Assembly (NCBI GenBank): GCA_041392165.1
Contig: JAWKMN010000001.1
Span: 124,001-188,000, forward strand
Length of the DNA stretch: 64,000 nt
Direction: 5' to 3'
Origin: Arenibacter sp041392165
GTDB taxonomy: Bacteria; Bacteroidota; Bacteroidia; Flavobacteriales; Flavobacteriaceae
The position numbers and the translations under genes were made by a program. Positions 9,801 to 17,667 of this stretch are shown piece after piece. The notes beneath the pieces are model-generated. The model ran no database searches and was not told the origin of the DNA. It saw only the letters and a program-made list of their open reading frames with translations. Each line of letters starts with the position of its first letter. Within the stretch, counting starts at the first letter, position 1.

Positions 9801-11143
9801 CCAATGTGGGTGCCGAGGTGCAAAGACCACTTGCTACAGTGGTTATTGGTGGGCTTATTACCGCTACTATATTGACTTTGGTAGTTTTGCCCATACTCTA
9901 CTCACTTTTTCATTTGAAGGATGAAAAGGAGTTGGAGAAATCCAGGAATAGTACTAAAACCCTAAGTCTGGTGATATTGTTCTTCATTTGTGGCATTGGT
10001 GTTCAGGCACAGGAAGTAGGACTGGATTTTGATGAAATACAAACTATGGCCTTAAACAATAATGCGGGCCTAAGGGCCGCGAAACTCAAGGTTGACGAGT
10101 CCAAGGCCCTTATAGGCAGTGCCTTCAATTTTGATAAGACAGATCTTTACTATCATTACGATCAAAATAATATAGCTGTCAACAATAAGCCTTTGGAAGT
10201 ATTCGGTATTCAGCAGAACTTTCTGTTTCCAACCGTTTATTTTGCGGAAAGAGATGTCAATAAGGCCAACCATCTCATGGAAAATAGTAGTTATGAGCGT
10301 AAAAAACGAATCTTGGAACAAGAATTGGCTTCCAATTATCATGGATTGCAATACGCAAGGCAGAAGGAAAGGACCTACAGGGAATTAAATGAATTGTATG
10401 AACGGTTTTCCTATTCGGCCCAACGCCGTTTTGAGCTTGGTGAAAGTAACTATTTGGAAAAAATAACGGCCCAGGCCAAACAGAGAGAGCTTCAGGCCCT
10501 ATATGTAAAGGCCGTTGAAGATGCCAATCTGGCTTATCAGGAACTCGTTAAAACGGTGCAGCCCGATGCTACCCTCTTGGTTAAGACCATGCCTATGGAA
10601 AAGCTGCAGATGACGGATTTGGATATTGAAAACAATGCAGGCATATTGTTTTTTGAAAATAGGACAAAAATGTACGATGCCAAAGGCACTTTGGAACAAC
10701 AACATGTATTACCGGATCTGAATTTCAATTATTTTCAGGGAACCAATGCCACTTTGGGAGAGAATTTATATGGTTTTCAGGTGGGGATCAGGATTCCGTT
10801 ATTTTTTAGTGGCAACGCTTCCAAAATTAAGGCGGCTAAAATAGCCAAGGAAGTATCACGTGCAGAAGCTGACGACTATGCGGTTCAGCTGAGGGCCAAA
10901 TACAGGTCGCTGATGGGGCAATTAAAGAAGTATCAAGAAGTGCTTGCCTATTATGAAACAGAAGGTCAGGGGCTTGCGGATGAAATCATAAAAACGGCCA
11001 CCTTAAGTTATCAGAGTGGGGAAATCGATTTCTTCCAGTACATACAGAGTATGGAAAATGGTTACCATATTACCCTAACGTATCTGGAGAACCTCAATGC
11101 CTATAATCAAACGGTGATTGCTATCAATTATTTAAACTTATAA
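6806..11143 (+). CDS. czcA: CzcA-type heavy-metal RND pump fused to a TolC-like channel
   Basis: A 1445-residue fusion. Residues 1 to about 1040 are an HME-RND inner-membrane pump. TM4 has D400-F-G-x3-D406-G-A-x4-E413, the proton-relay pattern of divalent-cation pumps (CzcA: D402, D408, E415). CusA-type copper pumps lack this DFG pattern. Residues about 1051-1068 form a new hydrophobic segment ending GVQAQE, which looks like a signal peptide. Residues about 1069-1445 are an outer-membrane-factor (TolC) domain with its long coiled-coil heptads. The adaptor gene follows 10 bases downstream. Likely substrates are Zn, Co, Cd or Ni; the choice is not resolvable here. Such fusions are familiar in Bacteroidota. 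Confidence 0.95.
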   Translation: MLSSIIHFSIKNKLIVFLLTLFIIGFGLYSLTQIPIGAVPDVTNNQVQVITTSQNLSTQDMEQFITYPVELEMANLPGVVEIRSVSKFGLSVVTIVFEDKMGTFLPRQLISEKLISASEKIPEGFGTPQMGPITTGLGEIYQYILDTKPGYKDKYSTMDLRTIQDWVVKRQLSGIPGVVEVNTWGGYLKQYEVAINTQKLNAMNITTADIFTALEKNNSISGGGYIEKVNQAYFIRGEGLISSLEDIGNIVVKATNNLPIYIKDVAKVGFGSAPRFGAITGNGEGEKVLGQVMMLKDANSKKVIEAVHERIDAISENLPEGVFINAFLERSELIGKTTFTVAENLILGCLIVIFVVVLLLGNLRSGLVVASVIPLCLLFALSLMHIFGVDANLMSLGAIDFGIIIDGAVIIVEFIAFQITSKKSELQLLGTKDRQLLKNEITINGASKMMNSAIFGQLIILIVFIPILSLSGVEGKMFKPMALTFSFALIGAMILCFTYVPVAASIFIKPSTSSSKNMSVRLMEFLNRSYDPIIRWALKKKKLVLTISVLLLGGSIYLFTTMGGEFVPTLDEGDFVIQPVLKTGTSLSETVEITTKIERILLDNFPEVKQVVTRIGAAEVPTDPMSMEESDVMIILKSKKEWVSAESKDELADKFKEALAVIPGMEVEFTQPIEMRFNELITGVRADIAIKVFGEDLEILNKKGNEIRSLIQNVEGAADIAVEKIAGLPQMNVKFDRAKIARYGLNIADLNNLISMGFSGTNLGSVFEGERRFDLTLRLDQNSRQDISNLKNLYVDTPLAGKIPLGELAQISYTTGAAKISRDDTKRRIVVGINVRNRDLQSVVDDVKKLIETNVKLPVGYTITYGGQFENLQSAKDRLKIAVPVALVLILILLYFAFKSIREALIIYSAIPLAAVGGILLLFVRDMPFSISAGVGFIALFGIAVLNGIVLIEHFKELKHEGMEDSDEIIIKGSKDRLRAVLLTAAAAALGFLPMAISTNVGAEVQRPLATVVIGGLITATILTLVVLPILYSLFHLKDEKELEKSRNSTKTLSLVILFFICGIGVQAQEVGLDFDEIQTMALNNNAGLRAAKLKVDESKALIGSAFNFDKTDLYYHYDQNNIAVNNKPLEVFGIQQNFLFPTVYFAERDVNKANHLMENSSYERKKRILEQELASNYHGLQYARQKERTYRELNELYERFSYSAQRRFELGESNYLEKITAQAKQRELQALYVKAVEDANLAYQELVKTVQPDATLLVKTMPMEKLQMTDLDIENNAGILFFENRTKMYDAKGTLEQQHVLPDLNFNYFQGTNATLGENLYGFQVGIRIPLFFSGNASKIKAAKIAKEVSRAEADDYAVQLRAKYRSLMGQLKKYQEVLAYYETEGQGLADEIIKTATLSYQSGEIDFFQYIQSMENGYHITLTYLENLNAYNQTVIAINYLNL

Positions 11144-11153
11144 AACAAATATT

Positions 11154-12323
11154 ATGGTAAGAATACTATATATAATTCCTGTTACAATCCTTTTTTTAAA
11201 TTTGTCGGCCTGCGGGGGGGCAAGTGAAAAGAACAATGTCCCGGGCCATAGTGCGGAAATTGAACAATCGGCAAATAAAATAGTCATTTCCAAAGCTCAG
11301 TTCGATGGGGAGCAAATGGAATTGGGACGCCTAAGTAAACAAGATTTTCCAGTAATGGTGGAGGTTACGGGGACCATAGACGTTCCTCCCCAAAACAAAG
11401 CCATTGTAAGTGCGTTTGTTGGGGGCTATATTAAAAAAACTCCGCTTTTGATAGGAAATAAGGTAAAAAAAGGACAGCCCTTGCTTACTTTGGAAAATCC
11501 CGAATTTGTTCAAATACAACAGGATTATCAGGAAAGCTTTGAACAGCTTAATTTTCTTAAATCGGAGTTTGAACGCCAAAAGAGTCTTGTTGCCGAGCAA
11601 ATAACTTCACAAAAAAATTTCCTAAAGGCGGAGAGCGAATACAAACGTAATTTGTCCAGGTACAACGGTCTACAACAAAAACTAAAAATGTTGAATATAT
11701 CTCCCGAAAATGTTGAAAAAGGAATTTTGGCATCAGAGGTAACCATTTTCTCACCCATAGACGGTAGCATAACCAAAGTGAATATTAGCAAGGGTATGTA
11801 TGTTTCCCCTGCCGATGAAATTATGGAAATTATAGACACAGACCATATCCACCTGGAATTGTCTGTCTTTGAGAAGGATATTATGAATGTAAAAAAGGGT
11901 CAAAAAATACGTTTTAAGATTTCAGAGGCCTCGGAAGAGTATTATGATGCAGAGGTATATTTGGTAGGGACTTCCATTGATGCAGATAGTAGAACGGTAA
12001 AGGTACACGGGCATTTGAACAATGATGAAAACCACAGTTTTGCGGTAGGTATGTTTGTTGAGGCGGCCATAATAACCTCCACTGGAAATATAGTTGCTTT
12101 GCCCAACGAGAGTTTTGTTGTTCAGGACAATAATCAATACGTTTTATCATTGGTCTCGGAGGGGGATCAAGGATATGTTTTTGAAGCAAAGGCCATTGAT
12201 ATTGGGGAAAGCTATAATGGGTATACGGCTATCACAAAAATGGGCGACCTAGAGGCCAATGATCAGGTCCTTGTAAAAGGGGGATTTAATTTGCTGGGGG
12301 AGACCGGAGGAAGTCACCATTGA
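11154..12323 (+). CDS. RND efflux periplasmic adaptor lipoprotein (CzcB/CusB type)
   Basis: A 389-residue membrane-fusion protein that bridges the pump and the outer-membrane channel. The N-terminus is a lipoprotein signal peptide ending in LSAC (Cys about 20). Next come a barrel-sandwich/lipoyl half (FVGGYIKKTPLLIGNKVKKG in two parts: FVGGYIKKT, IGNKVKKGQPLL), an alpha-hairpin (about residues 120-180), the second lipoyl half (SPIDGSITKVNISKGMYV, residues about 201-218) and a beta-barrel. It is cotranscribed with the pump (10-base gap), and a terminator follows. There is no His-rich metal-binding N-terminal extension as found in some CzcB proteins. Confidence 0.93.
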   Translation: MVRILYIIPVTILFLNLSACGGASEKNNVPGHSAEIEQSANKIVISKAQFDGEQMELGRLSKQDFPVMVEVTGTIDVPPQNKAIVSAFVGGYIKKTPLLIGNKVKKGQPLLTLENPEFVQIQQDYQESFEQLNFLKSEFERQKSLVAEQITSQKNFLKAESEYKRNLSRYNGLQQKLKMLNISPENVEKGILASEVTIFSPIDGSITKVNISKGMYVSPADEIMEIIDTDHIHLELSVFEKDIMNVKKGQKIRFKISEASEEYYDAEVYLVGTSIDADSRTVKVHGHLNNDENHSFAVGMFVEAAIITSTGNIVALPNESFVVQDNNQYVLSLVSEGDQGYVFEAKAIDIGESYNGYTAITKMGDLEANDQVLVKGGFNLLGETGGSHH

Positions 12324-12382
12324 ACAAGGGACACCCCCATGGAAAGTTGATGTCCGTCCTTTCGGATAACATCTCTTGGCAT

Positions 12383-12428
12383 AAAATCCATATCATGTAT
12401 ATTCTATTTCATGGTATGGATTTTTTTT
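12383..12428 (+). terminator. Rho-independent terminator of the metal-efflux operon
   Basis: A 15-base inverted repeat (AAAATCCATATCATG with CATGGTATGGATTTT, one G-T wobble) with a 12-base loop, followed by a run of eight T at 12421-12428. It lies about 60 bases after the adaptor gene and before the convergent hydroxyproline operon. Confidence 0.82.
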
Positions 12429-12481
12429 GGCATAAAAACCCAGTGTAGTGTCAACCCTACTTTAGCAGCATTGAGACGATA

Positions 12482-13732
12482 CTAGAACCGCCTATCTGGG
12501 GAAAAGCCATTGATATTCATGGATGGTTTTTGATCCGATATTATTTCGGAGACCAATTTTCCCGTTACAGGGCCAAGACTCCAACCCATCATGGCGTGCC
12601 CGGTTGCAATAGTTAAATTTCTGATGGTCTTACTCTTTCCAATATAGGGCAGCCCGTCTGGGGAAACAGGGCGCAATCCACTTTTGGCATCTGCTTTTTC
12701 GGCCTCACTTATTTTAATTTCCGGATAGAATTCGCTAGCGGCATTTGCAATGGCTTCCACCCGCTGTTTTCTAATAATATCGTTGATTCCCGAAAATTCC
12801 ATGGTGCCTGCAAACCGGGTATAATCCACCATTGGTGTTACCGCTACCTTGGCTTCCAACAAAATGGCAGGAATGGTGATTCCGGTAGGTCTCGATACAT
12901 TTATGCGATAGCCTTTCCCCGCCTGCAAAGGAAGTTTTATGTTCATTTTTTTGGATAGATCATTGCTCCACGAACCTGCGGCCATGACAACTTCCTCCGG
13001 AAAATAGTCACCTTTATTGGTGCTTACTTTGGTGATACGGCCATTCATCGTGGCCAAATCAATGACTTCTTCATTTGTTTTAATGCTTGCCCCGCTCCTT
13101 TGTAAATGATCCAGCATTTTTTGCATGAACTCCGTTGGAGTGGTATGTCCGTCGCACTCATAATAAACGGCCCCTTTAACGTCCATGGTAACATTGGGTT
13201 GAAGATTGTCCAGCTCTTTTTTGTTCAATAAGCTAACTTCCAGGCCCAAGGAGGAGGCCTTTTCTGCTACCTGCATTTCATGTTCCCCTTCCTTTTCGGA
13301 TTTGTAGAGCATTAATAGTCCTTTTCGTTCCAGTTGAAAATCTCCCAGGTCCCCTGAATTCTTTATGGAGGTGAAAAGTTCCCGGCTAATTAGATTTATT
13401 TCCTTGATCATGGGGATGGCCATGGCCACTTTTTCTTTGGTGGAGGATTTATGGAAATACCACGACCATTTAAAAAAATCGGTATCCCATCGGGCTTGCA
13501 AGTAAAACGGACTGGAAGGATTGAACATCCATTTTATTCCTTTTGAGATCATTCCAGGAGAGGCCAAGGGAATAATATGGCTAGGGGTGATATATCCGGC
13601 GTTGACAAAAGAGGCTCCGGAAGTAATATCTGATCTGTCCACCACGGTAACCTTATGTCCTTCTTTTTGTAAAAAGTAGGCGGAACAGAGTCCTACAATT
13701 CCCCCGCCTACGATCAATATATTTTTCCCCAT
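12482..13732 (-). CDS. FAD-dependent D-amino-acid (cis-4-hydroxy-D-proline) dehydrogenase
   Basis: A 416-residue DAO/DadA-type flavoenzyme. The N-terminal dinucleotide-binding motif is GGGIVGLCSAYFL, followed by VTVVDR. The C-terminus has the PYIGKS and GHAMMGWSLGP stretches typical of FAD contacts in this family. It is the last gene of the four-gene run and lies five bases after the epimerase. In this context it should oxidise cis-4-hydroxy-D-proline to 1-pyrroline-4-hydroxy-2-carboxylate, feeding electrons to the respiratory chain. The family also includes general D-amino-acid dehydrogenases; substrate is inferred from the operon. Confidence 0.88.
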   Translation of the reverse strand: MGKNILIVGGGIVGLCSAYFLQKEGHKVTVVDRSDITSGASFVNAGYITPSHIIPLASPGMISKGIKWMFNPSSPFYLQARWDTDFFKWSWYFHKSSTKEKVAMAIPMIKEINLISRELFTSIKNSGDLGDFQLERKGLLMLYKSEKEGEHEMQVAEKASSLGLEVSLLNKKELDNLQPNVTMDVKGAVYYECDGHTTPTEFMQKMLDHLQRSGASIKTNEEVIDLATMNGRITKVSTNKGDYFPEEVVMAAGSWSNDLSKKMNIKLPLQAGKGYRINVSRPTGITIPAILLEAKVAVTPMVDYTRFAGTMEFSGINDIIRKQRVEAIANAASEFYPEIKISEAEKADAKSGLRPVSPDGLPYIGKSKTIRNLTIATGHAMMGWSLGPVTGKLVSEIISDQKPSMNINGFSPDRRF

Positions 13733-13737
13733 CCTAT

Positions 13738-14745
13738 TTAAATTACTTGAAACCCGTGGGCATAGGGATCATCGTCGTCTATAACAATATTGTTATAGCC
13801 ATAAACCTGTGCCCATCCCTTAATACTGGGGATAATGGCCTTTATTCCAGCCAAAGTAGTCTCTTCCTCCACTTTTCCGATAAACTGGGAACCAATAAAA
13901 CTTTCATGGACAAATTCATCCCCCAATTTCAGCTTTCCCTGGGCATGCCATTGTGCCATTCGTGCGGAGGTACCGGTACCACAGGGAGACCTGTCAATGG
14001 CTTTATCCCCATAAAAAACGGCGTTTCTTGCCGTGGCCTGAGGTGATATGCTGTTGCCTGTCCACTCTATATGGCTAACTCCATTAATGGTCGGGTTCTC
14101 CGGATGGATAAATTTATTGGGATATTTGAGATTTATTTTTTCCCTTATCTCTTGACTAAATTGAATCAACTTGGCTGCGGAGAACTCCTGAATACCTTTA
14201 AAATTCTTTTGAGGGTCGATAATGGCATAATAATTTCCCCCGTAGGCAACATCAAAAACAAGCTCTCCCAAATCGGAACAGTTCACGGTAAGTGCTGATG
14301 CGGCAAGGTATGATTTAACATTTGTTAATTTTACCCAATCCACTTTTTTACCAGTTTGTTGGTATTCAATATGTACCAAACCGGCAGGGGTTTCCATTCT
14401 TATCTTTCCCGGTTCCTTAGGAGTAAGCAGGCCTTCCTCTATCCCTATAGTTATGGCCCCAATGGTACCGTGCCCGCACATGGGAAGACAGCCGCTGGTT
14501 TCTATAAATAGAATGCCAAAATCATTGGCCGTATCCGAGGGCGGGTAAAAAATGCTCCCGCTCATCATGTCATGGCCGCGAGGTTCGAACATTAACCCCT
14601 TCCGGATCCAGTCGAACTCCTTCAAAAAATGCTGGCGTTTTTCGCTCATGTCCGCACCAAGCAGATTTGGTCCGCCCCCTGCAATAACCCTAACAGGGTT
14701 TCCACAGGTATGGGCATCCACACAAAAAAATGTCTTCCTACCCAT
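13738..14745 (-). CDS. 4-hydroxyproline 2-epimerase (proline racemase family)
   Basis: A 335-residue member of the proline racemase family. Both catalytic cysteines are present: Cys90 in MCGHGTIG and Cys255 in DRSPCGTGT. Two cysteines indicate a racemase/epimerase, while the related trans-3-hydroxyproline dehydratases replace the second one with Thr. It inverts C2 of trans-4-hydroxy-L-proline to give cis-4-hydroxy-D-proline. The aldehyde dehydrogenase upstream ends four bases before its ATG and the FAD enzyme begins five bases after its stop. The neighbours favour hydroxyproline over proline as substrate. Confidence 0.92.
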   Translation of the reverse strand: MGRKTFFCVDAHTCGNPVRVIAGGGPNLLGADMSEKRQHFLKEFDWIRKGLMFEPRGHDMMSGSIFYPPSDTANDFGILFIETSGCLPMCGHGTIGAITIGIEEGLLTPKEPGKIRMETPAGLVHIEYQQTGKKVDWVKLTNVKSYLAASALTVNCSDLGELVFDVAYGGNYYAIIDPQKNFKGIQEFSAAKLIQFSQEIREKINLKYPNKFIHPENPTINGVSHIEWTGNSISPQATARNAVFYGDKAIDRSPCGTGTSARMAQWHAQGKLKLGDEFVHESFIGSQFIGKVEEETTLAGIKAIIPSIKGWAQVYGYNNIVIDDDDPYAHGFQVI

Positions 14746-14749
14746 TGCG

Positions 14750-16333
14750 CTAGAGCACCTGTTTGGTATGCTCGCCGTTTACCAGTCTCATGATGTCCAA
14801 AGGATTATCGGCCTTTAAGGCATCTGGCAATAATTCTTCCGGCCAATTTTGGAAGGATACCGGTCTTACCCATCGTCTTATGGCCGAAGTTCCCACAGAG
14901 GTGAACCTACTGTCCGTAGTAGATGGAAATGGGCCTCCGTGCATCATGGATGGGCATACTTCCACTCCCGTAGGTACTCCGTTGAAGATGATGCGCCCTA
15001 CCCTATTCACCAAGACCTTTATTACCTCCGGACTTGCTTTTAACTCTGATTCCGAACCTAGAATAGTGCCGGTCAACTGTCCCTCCATATGTTGGATAAC
15101 GGTAACCAGTTCTTCTTTGTCCCGGCATTGGACAACAATTGAAAATGGGCCAAATACCTCCCTGTGCAACACAGGATTGTCCAAAAAGTCTTTGGCGGCA
15201 ACGGTCAATATTTTTTGTCCTGCAAAATTAGGGGCAACTACACCTTTATAAGAGGCCACTTCCTTTGTTTTGGGTTGGGAGGATAGTTCCTTTTTTCCTT
15301 TTTCATAGCCTTCATGTATATTGGGGTGCAACATGCAAGTAGGCTCCAATTTTTCTATTTCATTGCCCAATTTGGTTATAAAACCATCCATTGCTTCCCC
15401 TTTTATACCTATAATAAGTCCCGGATTGGTACAAAATTGTCCCGCTCCCAGTACAATGGAGCCTGCGTATTGAGCGGCCCATTCGGACCCTTTTTCCTCT
15501 AGGGCGGATGGTAGGACCACCACCGGGTTGATACTTCCCATCTCTGCAAATACGGGGATAGGTTCCTCTCTTTGCGCGGCCAATTTGTAAAGGGCCATTC
15601 CTCCTTTGGTACTGCCAGTAAAACCTACGCCTTTTACCTTGGGGTGCATGGTCAACAATTGTCCTACCTCCGAATCACTGCTATTTAGGTTGGAAAAAAC
15701 ACCATCGGGCATCCCTGTCTTTTTTGCGGCCAATGCAATGGCAGAAGCTACCAACTCTCCCGTCCCGGCATGCATTGGGTGGCTTTTTACAATTACGGGG
15801 CAGCCCGCCGCCAAAGCACTGGCGGTATCTCCCCCCGCAGTAGAAAATGCCAATGGAAAATTACTGGCACCAAAAACGGCAATGGGGCCAATGGGAAGCA
15901 ACATTTTTCTAATGTCTACTTTTGGCAATGGCTCCCTATCGGGCTGTGCGGTATCTATAGTGGCCTCAACCCAGGATCCCTCTTCCAATAAAGAAGCGAA
16001 AGCCCTTAGTTGTCCCATGGTTCTCCCCCGTTCTCCTTTTGCCCTGCCCTCGGGCAATCCGGACTCCTGGGTATACACAGAGATCAATTCCTCTCCCAGG
16101 GCTTCAATTTCACTGGCAATCGCCTTTAAAAATTCGGCTTTTTTTCCATCGGGAAAATTGCGATATGTTTCAAATGCAACCGCCGCCTTTTCCACCGCGG
16201 CATTTACCTCTTCTTGGGAAGCCTCATGGAAAACCCATTCCGTAGGCTTGTTTAATTTTGGATTGAAAGTGGAATATGTTCTATTGTTCCCGGCTAATGT
16301 AACCGTTCCTATGTAGTTTTTACCTGTAATCAT
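14750..16333 (-). CDS. 2,5-dioxovalerate (alpha-ketoglutarate semialdehyde) dehydrogenase
   Basis: A 527-residue NAD(P)-dependent aldehyde dehydrogenase of the class that oxidises 2-oxoglutarate semialdehyde to 2-oxoglutarate. Visible motifs are GASNFPLAFSTAGGDTASALAAG (cofactor region, here split as GASNFPLAF and GGDTASALAAG), GFTGSTKGG, the Glu in PVFAEMGSINP and the catalytic Cys in GQFCTNPG (about residue 300). The C-terminal MHGGPFPSTTD is a hallmark of this subgroup. It sits between the deaminase and epimerase genes, so it performs the last step of hydroxyproline catabolism. The same enzyme serves pentose and glucarate pathways elsewhere. Confidence 0.92.
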   Translation of the reverse strand: MITGKNYIGTVTLAGNNRTYSTFNPKLNKPTEWVFHEASQEEVNAAVEKAAVAFETYRNFPDGKKAEFLKAIASEIEALGEELISVYTQESGLPEGRAKGERGRTMGQLRAFASLLEEGSWVEATIDTAQPDREPLPKVDIRKMLLPIGPIAVFGASNFPLAFSTAGGDTASALAAGCPVIVKSHPMHAGTGELVASAIALAAKKTGMPDGVFSNLNSSDSEVGQLLTMHPKVKGVGFTGSTKGGMALYKLAAQREEPIPVFAEMGSINPVVVLPSALEEKGSEWAAQYAGSIVLGAGQFCTNPGLIIGIKGEAMDGFITKLGNEIEKLEPTCMLHPNIHEGYEKGKKELSSQPKTKEVASYKGVVAPNFAGQKILTVAAKDFLDNPVLHREVFGPFSIVVQCRDKEELVTVIQHMEGQLTGTILGSESELKASPEVIKVLVNRVGRIIFNGVPTGVEVCPSMMHGGPFPSTTDSRFTSVGTSAIRRWVRPVSFQNWPEELLPDALKADNPLDIMRLVNGEHTKQVL

Positions 16334-16422
16334 TATGAATTTGTTATTATTATTAGTGCCAATGAATTTCTGTTTTCTTGACTAAAGTAACACTTTAGAA
16401 GCGCATTTATGTTATTATTGGG

Positions 16423-17343
16423 TTAAACCGACGCCGTTTTATACTTGGGCAGGGTTGGCCTGGTCCTCATCCCTTCCTCTATTATTTTTAGGACCTTACT
16501 CCTCTCCTCCCCTTGTAAAGGTAGTCTTGGGGGCCTTACCTGTTCCGTTCCAATACCGGTAGCTACTTCGGCCAATTTTATATTTTGTACCAATTGGGGG
16601 GTTATGTCCAGTTCCAACAAAGGTAAAAACCATCTGTAAATAGTCAGGGCCTCCTGAATTCTTCCAGCTTTTGCCAAGCTGTATATGGCCACCGTTTCTG
16701 CGGGAAAGGCACAGACCAGGCCGGCTACCCAGCCGTCCGCACCCATTAGTATGCTTTCCAATCCTAGAGTATCCACTCCGGTCAACACTTTTAATCGGTC
16801 GCCAAATCTATTCTTGATTCTCGTAATGTTCGAAATATCGCGAGTAGATTCCTTTACGGCCTGTATATTGGGTATGGCCAATAATTCTTCAAACATGTCC
16901 AAGGTGACCTCAATACCATAATCTATTGGATTGTTGTATACCATTATAGGTAAATCTGTACTCATGGCCACTTCCTTAAAGTAAGTTATCGTTTCAATAT
17001 CATTTGCCCTATAGCGCATGGGTGGAAGCATCATTAAACCACTGGCACCATATTTTTTAGCTTTATGGGCCGCTTCAATGGCATTTTTTGTAGTTTGTTC
17101 AGCGATATTCATGACTACGGGAATTTTACCCTTAACAATTCCCACGGTTTCCTGTACCAGTATCTTTTTTTCATTATCCGCTAGGGTGCTGGCTTCGCCA
17201 AGGGTGCCGCCCAGAATAATAGCGCTTACCCCGGCATCCAGCTGGGCCAAAATATTTCGTTCGAACATTTTTAGGTCCAAGGTGTCCTCTTGCGTAAATT
17301 TGGTGGTAACTGCAGGCATTACACCCTCCCATTTTATCAGCAT
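16423..17343 (-). CDS. DapA-family 1-pyrroline-4-hydroxy-2-carboxylate deaminase (probable)
   Basis: A 306-residue class I aldolase-like protein of the dihydrodipicolinate synthase/N-acetylneuraminate lyase family. The Schiff-base Lys164 is in AVKEST, and Tyr136 is in VYNNP. GGTLGEASTL holds the usual GTTGE-type loop. In hydroxyproline operons a DapA homologue deaminates and dehydrates the pyrroline to 2-oxoglutarate semialdehyde. It is the first gene of the run and the aldehyde dehydrogenase follows after 89 bases. True lysine-pathway DapA is less likely, because no lysine genes are near and all three partner enzymes for hydroxyproline are. Confidence 0.86.
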   Translation of the reverse strand: MLIKWEGVMPAVTTKFTQEDTLDLKMFERNILAQLDAGVSAIILGGTLGEASTLADNEKKILVQETVGIVKGKIPVVMNIAEQTTKNAIEAAHKAKKYGASGLMMLPPMRYRANDIETITYFKEVAMSTDLPIMVYNNPIDYGIEVTLDMFEELLAIPNIQAVKESTRDISNITRIKNRFGDRLKVLTGVDTLGLESILMGADGWVAGLVCAFPAETVAIYSLAKAGRIQEALTIYRWFLPLLELDITPQLVQNIKLAEVATGIGTEQVRPPRLPLQGEERSKVLKIIEEGMRTRPTLPKYKTASV

Positions 17344-17368
17344 AACAACATTTTTTTGAATTGAATTG

Positions 17369-17376
17369 CAAATTTA
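17369..17376 (-). promoter_or_regulatory. Candidate -7 element TAAATTTG of the hydroxyproline operon
   Basis: Read on the minus strand, TAAATTTG matches TAnnTTTG and ends 26 bases before the ATG of the DapA-like gene. I do not find a TTG -33 element at the usual spacing. Confidence 0.35.
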
Positions 17377-17623
17377 CAACAAGCATATTCCCTATAATGG
17401 AGGAATATTAGCCGAATATGAGTGTATATTGACTTCTTGGTGCTTCACTTGCGGAAAACGATTTAAAAAACTTGGAGGGTTGCCCTGCTCCCAAACCATT
17501 GGATTTTCATTCGATTTAGTTCCCGATTCTAAATTCAGGATATTTGTACCGCTCATGATATGCCAAACTTAATGGCCCAAACAGTTTTATAAAAATAGTA
17601 AGATCCATTTTTTTAGATTTCCC

Positions 17624-17631
17624 TATTTTTG
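17624..17631 (+). promoter_or_regulatory. Candidate -7 element TATTTTTG of the M28 peptidase gene
   Basis: TATTTTTG matches TAnnTTTG 37 bases before the ATG. No convincing -33 TTG is seen. Confidence 0.3.
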
Positions 17632-17667
17632 CAAAATTCAGAAATAGGAGTAATTTAAAATAGCTGC

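Larger units (their letters stand above)
17344..17667. other. Divergent intergenic region between the hydroxyproline operon and the M28 peptidase
   Basis: It holds a candidate -7 element on each strand (described separately). Nothing else is supportable: the short ORFs here have no recognisable domain and no coding bias. No regulator gene for the operon lies in this gap. Confidence 0.4.

Noticed and set aside
6806..11143. CusA (copper/silver) identity for the RND pump
   Set aside because: TM4 has the D-F-G-x3-D-G-A-x4-E pattern of divalent-cation pumps, not the CusA-type sequence.
13738..14745. trans-3-hydroxyproline dehydratase identity
   Set aside because: The second catalytic position is Cys (Cys255), while dehydratases have Thr there.
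15606..16316. A 236-residue antisense frame inside the aldehyde dehydrogenase gene
   Set aside because: Low-complexity Ala/Pro-rich translation from the opposite strand of a conserved gene; no motif.
17366..17572. A 68-residue frame upstream of the hydroxyproline operon, considered as a regulator
   Set aside because: No helix-turn-helix, no conservation signal and it overlaps a likely promoter.
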